Assembly (NCBI GenBank): GCA_026707405.1
Contig: JAPOWW010000001.1
Coordinates: 1 to 64,000, forward strand
DNA from: Chloroflexota bacterium
Lineage (GTDB): Bacteria > Chloroflexota > UBA11872 > VXNJ01
Length of the DNA: 64,000 nucleotides
Direction: 5' to 3'
Made by a program: the position numbers and the translations under genes
Shown: one piece after another, positions 28,414 through 35,812 of the stretch
Numbering within the stretch: the first letter of the stretch is position 1
Layout of the letters: every line of letters starts with the position of its first letter
Notes under the pieces: model-generated
Told to the model about the DNA's origin: nothing
Databases searched by the model: none
What the model saw: the letters and a program-made list of their open reading frames with translations, nothing else

Positions 28414-29376
28414 ATGGCTAAGCGAGCGCCGGGGCAGCACCGCAGAAAGGGGATCCCGCTCACGGAGCTGTTTCGCATGTTCCCAGACGACCAGACCGCT
28501 GAAAAGTGGCTGGCCGAACAACGCTGGGGCGGCGAGCCCCACTGCCCGCACTGTGGCTCTACCAGGGTCCAGTCCGGGGCCAAGCACAACACCATGCCCT
28601 ACCGCTGCCGCGCCTGCCGCAAACGCTTCAGCGTCCGCACCGGCACCATCATGGAAGCCTCGAACCTCGGCTACCAGACATGGGTGCTCGCGCTCTACCT
28701 GCTCACGACCTCTCTCAAAGGCGTGTCCTCGATGAAACTCCACAGGGACCTCGGCATCACTCAGAAATCGGCTTGGTTCCTCGCCCACCGCATCCGTGCG
28801 GCCTGGAATACCCGCGACGGCCTGTTCGCCGGCCCGGTGGAGGTGGATGAGACGTTCGTGGGTGGCAAGGAGCACAACAAGCACCTGAGCAAACGCCAGA
28901 ATGTCGGGGGCGGGGTTGGCGGCAAGGCGCCGGTGGTAGGGGCTAAGGACCGCAAGACCGGCAAAATCTCGGCCAGGGTCATAGAGGCCACCGATGGCAA
29001 AACGCTCCGTGGCTTCGTGCGGCAGCACGTGGCCCCCGGCGCAAAGCTGTACACGGATGAGCATGGCGGCTACCACGGCATCCCGAACCGCGAAACGGTC
29101 CGCCACGGCGCTTACGAGTACGTCCGGGGCGAAGTCCACACGAACGGGATCGAGTCGCACTGGTCGATCTTCAAGCGGGGGTTGGTGGGCACGTACCACA
29201 AGGTCTCGGTCAAACACCTCGACCGCTACGTGGACGAGTTCTCAGGTCGGCACAACCAGCGGCCGCTGGACACGATCGAGCAGATGGCGGCGATAGCGCG
29301 GGGCGGGACGGGCAAGCGGCTCACCTATGAGGAGCTGATCGGCCCGCCCGAGACGCGGCTGAGCAAGGGAATCTAG
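28414..29376 (+). CDS. IS1595-family (ISXO2-like) transposase
   Basis: A 320-residue transposase. An N-terminal zinc ribbon (CPHCGSTRV ... YRCRACRKRFSVRTGTIM) is followed by the ISXO2-like catalytic domain. This has the first Asp in VEVDETFVGG, the second in LYTDEHGGYHG and the closing HTNGIESHWSIFKRG segment. It cuts and joins the terminal repeats of this element. ATG 28414 has GGGAGG nine bases upstream. The frame is intact, so the element may be active. Confidence 0.93.
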   Translation: MAKRAPGQHRRKGIPLTELFRMFPDDQTAEKWLAEQRWGGEPHCPHCGSTRVQSGAKHNTMPYRCRACRKRFSVRTGTIMEASNLGYQTWVLALYLLTTSLKGVSSMKLHRDLGITQKSAWFLAHRIRAAWNTRDGLFAGPVEVDETFVGGKEHNKHLSKRQNVGGGVGGKAPVVGAKDRKTGKISARVIEATDGKTLRGFVRQHVAPGAKLYTDEHGGYHGIPNRETVRHGAYEYVRGEVHTNGIESHWSIFKRGLVGTYHKVSVKHLDRYVDEFSGRHNQRPLDTIEQMAAIARGGTGKRLTYEELIGPPETRLSKGI

Positions 29377-29381
29377 CAGTC

Positions 29382-29558
29382 TCAAGCCGGTCGTCCCTCT
29401 GTTCCTCTAACCCTGCGGGCGATCTCACGCTGGAGCTGGCGTATGGCCGGATTTTCCGAGTAACCCAGTTCCCGCTCCCGTCTGGTCAACGGGACCGTGC
29501 CTGCCGGCCTGCGCTTGTGCGCCTTCACGTGGACGGTCTTACGCCTGTTGTCGGCCAT
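29382..29558 (-). CDS. Small basic passenger protein (58 aa)
   Basis: A 58-residue, strongly basic protein (MADNRRKTVHVKAHKRRPAG..., LTRRERELGY) with a short helical C-terminus. The ORF track gives a longer start, but ATG 29558 has a perfect AAGGAGG six bases upstream. It lies inside the IS, convergent with the transposase. The charge suggests nucleic-acid binding, but no family is recognised. Confidence 0.65.
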   Translation of the reverse strand: MADNRRKTVHVKAHKRRPAGTVPLTRRERELGYSENPAIRQLQREIARRVRGTEGRPA

Positions 29559-29693
29559 GTCTGGCCTCCTTGCCGCACAGCGCGGCTTGAGGCCTAAAGA
29601 CGGGGGGGATAAACTCAAGGAGCTTTCTTTGGTCCCCTCTGTCTTTAGGACCAAAAATCTCGGAGGCGCTCGTAACGCCTCCGGGGGCAGTTT

Positions 29694-29718
29694 ACCACCG
29701 GCTCAGGCCGGTGGTTTT
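29694..29718 (+). terminator. Intrinsic terminator inside the IS
   Basis: A nine-base-pair stem (accaccggc / gccggtggt) with a four-base loop, followed by a T-rich tail (ttttgcttt) on the plus strand. A second hairpin, cggaggcg...cgcctccg (29661-29683), precedes it. It would stop plus-strand transcription before the downstream passenger genes. Confidence 0.75.
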
Positions 29719-29751
29719 GCTTTCTCCCTCCTACCTGCTACCGTTCCTCGC

Positions 29752-29833
29752 GTGTGGACAGTTTGTGCAAGTTGCGCTTGCCGTGAGGTGTGGCGTCCCG
29801 TCCCCTCGCGGCTTGCATGACGACTGTCCACAC
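29752..29833 (+). ncRNA. Highly structured 82-nt element in IS leader
   Basis: Three nested helices are visible: gtgtggacagt with actgtccacac (11 bp, perfect), tgcaag with cttgca (6 bp), and ccgtgagg with cctcgcgg (8 bp with one G-U). Together they give about 25 paired positions, with one nine-base bulge and a 15-base apical loop. It ends 34 bases before the start of the 65-residue membrane protein. It may be a leader element, a small RNA, or a DNA structure used by the element; no known Rfam family is recognised by eye. Confidence 0.5.
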
Positions 29834-29867
29834 AGCGGTCACACCCACACTCGGCGAGGGGGCACCT

Positions 29868-30065
29868 ATGTTCAGTTGGGCATTCGGTCCAGGGGAAGCG
29901 GTTCTGTTGGTAGTGTTGTACTGGGCGTCACTTGCCCTTCTGGTGGGCTGGGTCGCCGCCGAGAAGGGACGACCGTACTTCAGGTGGCTCGTTCTAGGAT
30001 TGGTATTCGGCGTCTTTGCGCTGATCGCGCTGGCGGCTGTGCCGAGCCGAACGGATGACGAATGA
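29868..30065 (+). CDS. Small membrane passenger protein (65 aa)
   Basis: A 65-residue protein with two hydrophobic segments (AVLLVVLYWASLALLVGWV and WLVLGLVFGVFALIALAAV) joined by a short basic loop (AAEKGRPYFR), ending in an acidic tail. The ORF track starts upstream at 29790, but ATG 29868 has GAGGGGG about five bases before it and starts right at the first membrane segment. It lies inside the IS, downstream of the structured element. Function unknown. Confidence 0.6.
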   Translation: MFSWAFGPGEAVLLVVLYWASLALLVGWVAAEKGRPYFRWLVLGLVFGVFALIALAAVPSRTDDE

Positions 30066-30116
30066 GGCAAGGTATAATGAGGCAGGAAATGGGGCATCCC
30101 CGAAGGAGAGGTTGGG

Positions 30117-30242
30117 ATGGCTGATACTACGACGAAATCTTCACCGACCGCTGCCGAGAAGGATCTGCGGATACCCGCCACTCCTGAGGAACTAGCAAAG
30201 GCCGTGCTGCGCGGTGGAGCACCGAAACGCCCGGCAAAATAA
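30117..30242 (+). CDS. Short passenger ORF (41 aa), not in ORF track
   Basis: ATG 30117 has AAGGAGAG six bases upstream and opens a 41-codon frame beginning MADTTTKSSPTAAEKDL and ending GGAPKRPAK, closing at TAA 30242, just before the right terminal repeat. A TATAAT sits at 30073-30078, about 40 bases upstream. It is a charged, probably soluble peptide with no recognised family. The ribosome site is the main support. Confidence 0.55.
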   Translation: MADTTTKSSPTAAEKDLRIPATPEELAKAVLRGGAPKRPAK

Positions 30243-30255
30243 CGCCCGCCCAGCG

Positions 30256-30281
30256 GTTGGGCACCATTCTATATAATCCCC
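30256..30281 (-). repeat. Right terminal inverted repeat of IS
   Basis: Read on the complement, this 26-base end starts ggggattatatag and ends gcccaac, matching the left end at 21 of 26 positions. It is followed directly by the second target repeat TATGGAAA at 30282-30289. Confidence 0.9.
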
Positions 30282-30384
30282 TATGGAAAGATCGGAGGGG
30301 GCAGGCCGGACTTCCGGTCTCTTGATGGCGACTGGGTAGGTGCAAGTAGCCGTGACGAAGGCAGGGTGGATGTATGGAGGAAAC

Positions 30385-30420
30385 ACCCTCACCCTATCCC
30401 TCTCCCTCAAGGGAGAGGGG
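30385..30420. repeat. R2 palindromic repeat
   Basis: A standard R2 copy (ccctatccctctccctcaag then ggagagggg) in the gap between the IS and the SDR gene. Nothing else is recognised in 30290-30504. Confidence 0.75.
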
Positions 30421-30504
30421 ACGGATGGCATAGACCGGGTACATGGGTAACGTTTCGGTAGGCTGACCGCGAACGCAAGGCTATGACGGGGATACGGCTT
30501 GGGG

Positions 30505-31278
30505 CTAGGTGGTCGGGTAAGGCGGCGTGTGCATGTCCCAGACCCTGCCGCTGGCGCCAATCGGCAGGCTGGTGACCATGAAGCTAACCGCCGCCGCGAT
30601 TTCCTCTGGCGTGGAGTATCGAGGGTTGGGTTGTTGTCCGGCCGGGGGCGATCCGGGCCCCATGCCGGTATCGGTTATCGGGCCGGGACAGATTGTAAAT
30701 ACGCGGATGTTGAAATCACGCACGGATTCGGCGAGCTGCTGGTTGAAGGCGATCAGGCCCGCTTTCGACGCGACGTAAGCACCGGCGGTGGGCGCCTGGT
30801 AGCCGCGCAGTCCCGCGGTTGACGACACGCCCACGATCGCTCCCCGGCGGCGCTCGATCATCGACGGGACCAGGCCTCGGACGAACAGAAAAGCCCCTCG
30901 CAGGTTTATAGCGATCACCTCGTCCCAGTCCCGGATGGGCGTTTTCCACACCGGTGAGCCGCGAATAACTCCGTGATTGTTTACGAGGATGTCGACCGCG
31001 CCGAACCGCGCTGTGGCTTGGGACGCGGCGGACTCCACCTGGGATTCGTCGGCAGCGTCGCAGCGCAGCGCGAGCGCGGACACGCCCGTGTCCGTTTCGA
31101 CGATCCGAGCGGTCTCCTGGATTTCGGACCCGGTCCGGGCCACGACCACGAGATTCGCGCCTTCGCGAGCGAGAGCCATGCAGATCGCCCGTCCGAGACC
31201 TCGACCGCCGCCGGTTACCAGGGCAGTCTGACCGGCCAGCTTGGGAAGATTGGGGTCGTGTGGTTCAGCGCTTTGCAA
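30505..31278 (-). CDS. SDR-family oxidoreductase
   Basis: A classical short-chain dehydrogenase of 257 residues. The nucleotide loop is TGGGRGLG (residues about 22-29), the structural motif is ILVNNHG, and the catalytic residues are in VSSTAGLRGY...AYVASKAG (Ser, Tyr, Lys). NADP preference is hinted by the ARTGSE turn, but this is weak. The substrate is not predictable. It lies 58 bases downstream of a phytanoyl-CoA dioxygenase-like gene on the same strand, so the two may form a small oxidation pathway. Confidence 0.88.
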   Translation of the reverse strand: MQSAEPHDPNLPKLAGQTALVTGGGRGLGRAICMALAREGANLVVVARTGSEIQETARIVETDTGVSALALRCDAADESQVESAASQATARFGAVDILVNNHGVIRGSPVWKTPIRDWDEVIAINLRGAFLFVRGLVPSMIERRRGAIVGVSSTAGLRGYQAPTAGAYVASKAGLIAFNQQLAESVRDFNIRVFTICPGPITDTGMGPGSPPAGQQPNPRYSTPEEIAAAVSFMVTSLPIGASGRVWDMHTPPYPTT

Positions 31279-31336
31279 TCACGTCCGCCCGGTACTTTGG
31301 ATGCCGAGAACTGGAAAGTCCGCCCGCCAGGCCGGG

Positions 31337-32116
31337 CTACTCGTCAAATGCCAAGACAGGATAATCCTCGTCGGAGAAGGGTGTTCCCTCAAGCTCCTTC
31401 GAGTCCCGATCCGCGCGCTGAAATCGATGCACGGTTTCGGCCGGCATGAGACGGGTTATGTAGGCGCGGCGGGGCATGTCGGTGTTGTTGGGGCCGGCGT
31501 AGTGCATCGAGAGCGAATGATGGAACACCGCCTCGCCGGGCCGCAATTCGATGGCGACAGCAGTGGACAGGTCGATCCCTCGTTTCGCGGCGGCCCCGCC
31601 TTCGTAGTCGTAGCCCATGACCTCGCCCCAATGATGGCTGCCGGGGATGTATTGCATACATCCGTTCGCCACCGTCGTGGGGTCCAGGGCTGTCCACGCC
31701 GTTATGTCGGGAAGCGAGGTCGGGTGGTCGGGGTAGTCCTGGTGCCACTCGGTGGTGCGCGAGCCGCCGGGCGGCTTGAACAAGACCATGTCGGACAGCA
31801 GCCGGATCTTCTCGACGCCTAGCAGCGCGGCGGCTATTCGGGCCCGCCTTTCCATGGTGGCGAACCGCCTGACTATGGGGCTGACTTTCCAGAGTCCGCT
31901 GATCTGAACGAACTTCTCTTCGCCTACGGCGGTGTCACTGGCGCCGCCGAGGTCCTGTCGCATCAACGCGGACTGCTCGCCGGCGATGAAGCGTTGGACT
32001 TCGTCGCGAAGCTCGTCAAGCTCTTCCGGCGTCAGGATCGGACCGTAGTTGAGATAGCCGTTTTCGCGGAAGAAGGCGATCTGGTCGTCGGTAACGTCGA
32101 ACTGTTCAGTTGCCAT
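31337..32116 (-). CDS. Phytanoyl-CoA dioxygenase family protein (PhyH-like) 1
   Basis: A non-haem Fe(II)/2-oxoglutarate dioxygenase of 259 residues. The facial triad is visible as WHQDYP (His about 125, Asp about 127) and SMHYAGPN (His about 205), with an arginine in MPRRAYITRL for 2-oxoglutarate. Members hydroxylate an unactivated carbon of diverse substrates, so the name does not imply phytanoyl-CoA. It is followed by an SDR gene that could oxidise the resulting alcohol. A second, unrelated-length PhyH-like gene occurs at 34686-35660. Confidence 0.88.
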   Translation of the reverse strand: MATEQFDVTDDQIAFFRENGYLNYGPILTPEELDELRDEVQRFIAGEQSALMRQDLGGASDTAVGEEKFVQISGLWKVSPIVRRFATMERRARIAAALLGVEKIRLLSDMVLFKPPGGSRTTEWHQDYPDHPTSLPDITAWTALDPTTVANGCMQYIPGSHHWGEVMGYDYEGGAAAKRGIDLSTAVAIELRPGEAVFHHSLSMHYAGPNNTDMPRRAYITRLMPAETVHRFQRADRDSKELEGTPFSDEDYPVLAFDE

Positions 32117-32274
32117 TTTCGGTCACGTCAAAGCTGTTTTGAACTCGCACAGGGATCGATTGGTAAGGATGTCTTTCGGGCCGCGTTTCGCGCAACCGGA
32201 TGGACTGTCTCGGTAGGCAGATCCGAGAAGCATAGGTGTCTAAGAGGCCGTTCAAGGGGCGTTTCCAGTCTTGA

Positions 32275-32303
32275 GGCGGCGCGGGCGAAAAGGCCGCGCC
32301 GCC
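32275..32303 (-). terminator. Strong hairpin after solute-binding gene 2
   Basis: A ten-base-pair GC stem (ggcggcgcgg / ccgcgccgcc) with a nine-base loop, 36 bases after the stop of the minus-strand solute-binding gene. There is no T-tract, so Rho-independent termination is uncertain; it may be a 3'-protecting hairpin. Confidence 0.55.
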
Positions 32304-32339
32304 CCGAAATCTCAATCCCGTGCGGGTCCGAGGATCGAC

Positions 32340-33878
32340 TTAAGCGGGAACGTCTTCGAGGAATTCGATCGACTCTTCGAAGATGCGGTCGATGGCCTCC
32401 TCGGGTGTCAGCTCGCCGAGGTTGACTCCCTGTCCCGCGGCGGCGGTGGAGGAGTTGAACCCGGCCGATCTGACGTAAGGGTACGGTCCCGCAGTCTCCG
32501 GCCCTCTGAGGACTTCGAAGAAGTTGCCGTACTGGACGCTGATTCCCTTATGGACCTGCCACTGCGGAGATCGGAAGAGTCCCAGATGGGACGAAGGCAT
32601 TCCGGTGAGGTCGATTCTGGCTATTGCTCCCTCTTCGGACGCGTACCAGCTTGCGAACTCGAATCCGGCTTCGGGGCTGGGTCCCTTCACGGGAACGACC
32701 ATCATGTTGTTCCAGAACGTGCCTTGCAGGTCCTTCCAGTTCGGCCCTCGCGGCACGTGCACCATCTCGAACGGGAACCTGCCGCCGACCTGCTTGGTGA
32801 ATTCCTGGATGTCGGCAACGCTCATGTAGACGCTGGAGTTCAGGCCGTTGAAGAAGTCCGGCCTGTCGGTCCTGTCCGGAGTTATCGGCTTGGAGACGTT
32901 GTGGACGTGCAGCATGTCGTACTCGAACTGGAAGGCGGGCGGTCCAAGCTCGCGGAACTTGGGGTTTAGCGCCCTACCCTCTTCGATGTAGATGCTGTCG
33001 AGACCGTCGGCGTAGCAGTATCCGCAGAGCTGCTGGTGACGGATGTTGTTGGCCACCCAGCCGGACCGCGTGATCTTATCGCCGTCGCGCAGCGTCAGCT
33101 TGAGGGCGTTCTCGACGGCGTCTTCGCGAGTCCAGGAGTTCAGCGCGACCGGGTCGGGGTCGATTCCGGCTTCCTCGAGATGGTGCACGTTGTGAGTTCT
33201 GCAGTCGAGGTCGGCTTCACCGGGAAGACCGTAGATATTGCCCTTGAACTGATTGAAGATCGAGGCGATTGCTACGTAGTTCTCCATGCTGCGCTCGGGA
33301 TAAGGCTTGAGCCAATCGTTTAGCTCAGTGAGTGCGCCCTTGTCGTACAGGTCGCGGGCATGGAAAACGGACGAGTGCAGGGCGTCAGGAGCCGCACCGC
33401 CGGCCAGGCTGGCTATCGTCTTGGTCAGCAGCTCGCCGAACGGCAGAAACGCAACGTCCACCTTGATATGCGGATTGCGTTTTGTGAACTCGCCTCGCAG
33501 CCACTCGTCAAAGGGACCGAAGCCCAGGCGAAGCTGAGGAGCCAGCCACGTCCAGTAGATGATCTCGACGTTTTCCGGCTTGGGAGCCATCGCCTCGACG
33601 GTGACGATCTTCTCGACGACTTTCTCGACGACTTTCTCTTTTTCGACGATCTGGGTTACAACCCGCTCGACCTCTTGGGTTACGACCTTTTCGACCTCGA
33701 CCGCCACTTGCTCCTTGACGATCTTGGTTACGACCTTCTCGACGGGGACTTGCTGAGTAACTACCTTCACGACCTCTTGCGTGACAATCTGAGTCTCGCC
33801 ACAGCCGGCGAACGCCGCGGCAGCGACAACGCTGCCGCCCAATCCGCCTACAAGCAGCTTTCGTCTTGATGGTTTCAT
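32340..33878 (-). CDS. Orphan ABC solute-binding lipoprotein
   Basis: An extracellular solute-binding protein of 512 residues, family 1 type. The signal has a basic start (MKPSRRKLLVGG), a hydrophobic core and the lipobox AAAAFAGC. It is followed by an unusually long Val/Glu/Lys/Thr repeat spacer (KVVTQEVERVVTQIVEKEKVVEK pattern, about 75 residues) that should place the binding domain far from the membrane. ATG 33878 has GGGGAGGGAG six bases upstream and is preferred over 33902. No permease or ATPase is adjacent, so it may serve a distant transporter or sense ligand. A hairpin follows the stop. Confidence 0.88.
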   Translation of the reverse strand: MKPSRRKLLVGGLGGSVVAAAAFAGCGETQIVTQEVVKVVTQQVPVEKVVTKIVKEQVAVEVEKVVTQEVERVVTQIVEKEKVVEKVVEKIVTVEAMAPKPENVEIIYWTWLAPQLRLGFGPFDEWLRGEFTKRNPHIKVDVAFLPFGELLTKTIASLAGGAAPDALHSSVFHARDLYDKGALTELNDWLKPYPERSMENYVAIASIFNQFKGNIYGLPGEADLDCRTHNVHHLEEAGIDPDPVALNSWTREDAVENALKLTLRDGDKITRSGWVANNIRHQQLCGYCYADGLDSIYIEEGRALNPKFRELGPPAFQFEYDMLHVHNVSKPITPDRTDRPDFFNGLNSSVYMSVADIQEFTKQVGGRFPFEMVHVPRGPNWKDLQGTFWNNMMVVPVKGPSPEAGFEFASWYASEEGAIARIDLTGMPSSHLGLFRSPQWQVHKGISVQYGNFFEVLRGPETAGPYPYVRSAGFNSSTAAAGQGVNLGELTPEEAIDRIFEESIEFLEDVPA

Positions 33879-34082
33879 CGAGAGCTCCCTCCCCAAGGAC
33901 ACACCTGACTGGTGTCTGTCAAGCGTAGACTGACTCGGGATTTTACACGTCGTCGGCGGGGTGTCTAGGCGTTAGCCTGGCAGGCGGCTTGCGAGCGAGC
34001 TCAGCAGGGCATGAATTAGGGGTTGAACGGACCGTTGGCTGGTAGTGCCTGACCCGCGTGTTCGGCAGCCGTGCCCACTTGT

Positions 34083-34625
34083 CTAGTCGGTAGGTGTGAC
34101 GGGCCAGTCCTTAAGGATTGCTTGCAACGCCGCACGCGACGGTTTGGCGAGCCAGTCCGGGCCGTTCTCACTGACCCAATTCAGCCTAGCAATCGCCCGT
34201 TGTTCACGGAATTGACCCAATTGCCACACGACGACATCCGTCAGGCCGGGACCTGGGAGCATCCGATACCGGTATTCATCGACTTCGGAAGTCCTCGACG
34301 TGGACTCTTCGAGCAAATCGAGAAGGTGGTCGCGGACTTCGTCGGAGTCGGGGGAGGGTTTCCATATCACTCGCTCGTACGCGAGCGTGCCGGGAATGAC
34401 CTCAGCGACCAGGACGGGCCCGATCGGAACTGGATCGCGCTCGGGGCGGTGTGCTGGATGGTTGGCGCAGTAGGTGTAGGCGGGGTCGGAGATGGGCAAG
34501 TCCCGTATCGTGCAATAGGGTTCTTCGGGATGGTTCAGACGTTCCCAGTCCGGGTGACCGGGCTTGCCCCGGTTCTTGCGGTTGAACCAGCAGGTGAGGC
34601 AATTGTCGGTTCCTCCGTTTGGCAT
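34083..34625 (-). CDS. Cys/His-containing protein of unknown function
   Basis: A 180-residue protein with an N-terminal putative metal-binding region (CLTCWFN, YCTIRDL, YTYCANHP: four Cys plus His). A helical region follows (EVRDHLLDLLEE, VVVWQLGQFREQRAIARLNWV) whose periodicity recalls HEAT-type repeats. No catalytic motif or signal peptide is visible. It lies between the orphan binding-protein gene and a PhyH-like gene on the same strand without close coupling. Not recognised; the zinc-binding idea is inference. Confidence 0.6.
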   Translation of the reverse strand: MPNGGTDNCLTCWFNRKNRGKPGHPDWERLNHPEEPYCTIRDLPISDPAYTYCANHPAHRPERDPVPIGPVLVAEVIPGTLAYERVIWKPSPDSDEVRDHLLDLLEESTSRTSEVDEYRYRMLPGPGLTDVVVWQLGQFREQRAIARLNWVSENGPDWLAKPSRAALQAILKDWPVTPTD

Positions 34626-34685
34626 TTCGGCCAGCTCCTATCCGGCAATTGCCTCCTCAGCTATGGTCCGGCTTGCCAGGGACCG

Positions 34686-35660
34686 CTAGCGCTTTCGGTC
34701 TGAAGTGTCCTCGAAGATTGTGGAGGCCCAGGCGGCGGCGGTTTCAGCCTGATGCTCCATCAGCCAGAGCTTGAGCGGCACATCCTCATCGATGGGTTCG
34801 TAGCGGCGGTAGTCGCTGGTCGCCGCGCCTAGAAGTTGCCTGCGGATCGGGGAGGCGTTTTCGAGCATTTCGGGCGTGACGGTCATTGGGTCCCGGTTCC
34901 GAAGCCACCGGTAGGAGTAGCCGTAGACCATGGTCTTGCGGATGTCCTTCGAATAGTTCGGCGTCGCGGCGTGCCATAGTCGCCGATCGAAGTAGAGCGC
35001 CGCGCCGGGACGGGCCAGGATCTCAATAGCTCCGTCCGGCTGCCCCATACCATCCCGGGGCGACTCGACGTGTCGCTTCAAGTGGCTTCCGGGAATCACG
35101 CCGAGATTTCCCTTTCCCGGTTCCGACACGTCGGTGAGGTGGTAGAAGACCTTGAGCGACAAGCGGGGCGGCACTTCCAGCTCGAGAGTGTCTCGCGTGA
35201 TGCCGGGCGAGTCCTGGTGCCATACGAACGTCCGGCCGCGCGGACGCTCGGCTTCGGTTACCGGAGGAGTGACCTGGAAGTGGGTGTGATAGAGGAACAG
35301 ATTCCAGCCCAGAATGCCCCAGACTTTCGGGAAGACTCTAGGGTTGTCGATCAGCTCGATGAACGCGGGGTCGAGGGTGAGGAAATCGGATATCTGCAAC
35401 CGGCCGGGTATGTCCAGGCTGTCCTCTTTGCCGGTGGCGCGCTGGGCGTAGATGCGGTCGATTGCGCGTGTATAGGTCTCGATTTGCTCCGCTGTCAGGG
35501 CGTCTTCGACGAGTATGTAGCCGTCGCGGTCGAACTGCTCGCGCTCTTCAAGCGTTAGAGAGTGGGCCAAGCAACGAGGATCCAATACGTATTCCCTGTT
35601 TGACCGAGGCCGGGTTTTCACAACCTCGGAGCCGGCGGGCAACGCAAGCACAACTATCAT
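34686..35660 (-). CDS. Phytanoyl-CoA dioxygenase family protein (PhyH-like) 2
   Basis: A 324-residue Fe(II)/2-oxoglutarate dioxygenase with the metal motif FVWHQDSPG (His about 148, Asp about 150), the distal WHAATPN His (about 230) and the following RKTM arginine. N-terminal LTLEEREQFDRDGYILVEDAL is typical of the family. The first 13 to 20 residues are atypical, and the annotated ATG lies only eight bases from a nine-base tandem repeat array; a GTG at 35621 is an alternative start. It is divergent from an aldo/keto reductase gene, with the array between them. The substrate is unknown. Confidence 0.85.
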   Translation of the reverse strand: MIVVLALPAGSEVVKTRPRSNREYVLDPRCLAHSLTLEEREQFDRDGYILVEDALTAEQIETYTRAIDRIYAQRATGKEDSLDIPGRLQISDFLTLDPAFIELIDNPRVFPKVWGILGWNLFLYHTHFQVTPPVTEAERPRGRTFVWHQDSPGITRDTLELEVPPRLSLKVFYHLTDVSEPGKGNLGVIPGSHLKRHVESPRDGMGQPDGAIEILARPGAALYFDRRLWHAATPNYSKDIRKTMVYGYSYRWLRNRDPMTVTPEMLENASPIRRQLLGAATSDYRRYEPIDEDVPLKLWLMEHQAETAAAWASTIFEDTSDRKR

Positions 35661-35668
35661 TATATGGA

Positions 35669-35757
35669 TATGGCGGATATGGCGGATATGGCGGATATGG
35701 CGGATATGGCGGATATGGCGGATATGGCGGATATGGCGGATATGGCGGATATGGCGG
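35669..35757. repeat. Minisatellite: ten 9-bp units
   Basis: Ten head-to-tail copies of tatggcgga (the last truncated), essentially perfect, in the divergent promoter region between the PhyH-like gene and the aldo/keto reductase gene. All six frames are open through it because the unit is a multiple of three, which explains the long YGG and PPY tracks in the ORF list. Such arrays change copy number by slippage and could alter promoter spacing. Confidence 0.9.
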
Positions 35758-35812
35758 CTTGCGCCCGGTTACGTTGGCGATGCACCAGTCGGTGCGGCGG
35801 GATAGGGAGCTT

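Larger units (their letters stand above)
28355..30281 (+). mobile_element. IS1595-family insertion sequence with passenger genes
   Basis: A complete 1.93-kb element. The ends are 26-base terminal inverted repeats that align without gaps at 21 of 26 positions (left begins gggacttatatacaataatg, right reads ggggattatatagaatggtg on the complement). The direct 8-bp repeat TATGGAAA flanks both ends (28347-28354 and 30282-30289), the duplication size known for this family. Inside are a transposase gene, three small genes, an intrinsic terminator and a structured non-coding segment. It landed in the region upstream of the AOR gene. Near-intact ends and target repeat suggest a fairly recent insertion. 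Confidence 0.92.

Noticed and set aside
35462-35812. N-terminal YGG-repeat extension of the aldo/keto reductase
   Set aside because: The frame is open only because the 9-bp unit is a multiple of three; the conserved reductase fold begins at about 35813 and nothing upstream matches the family.
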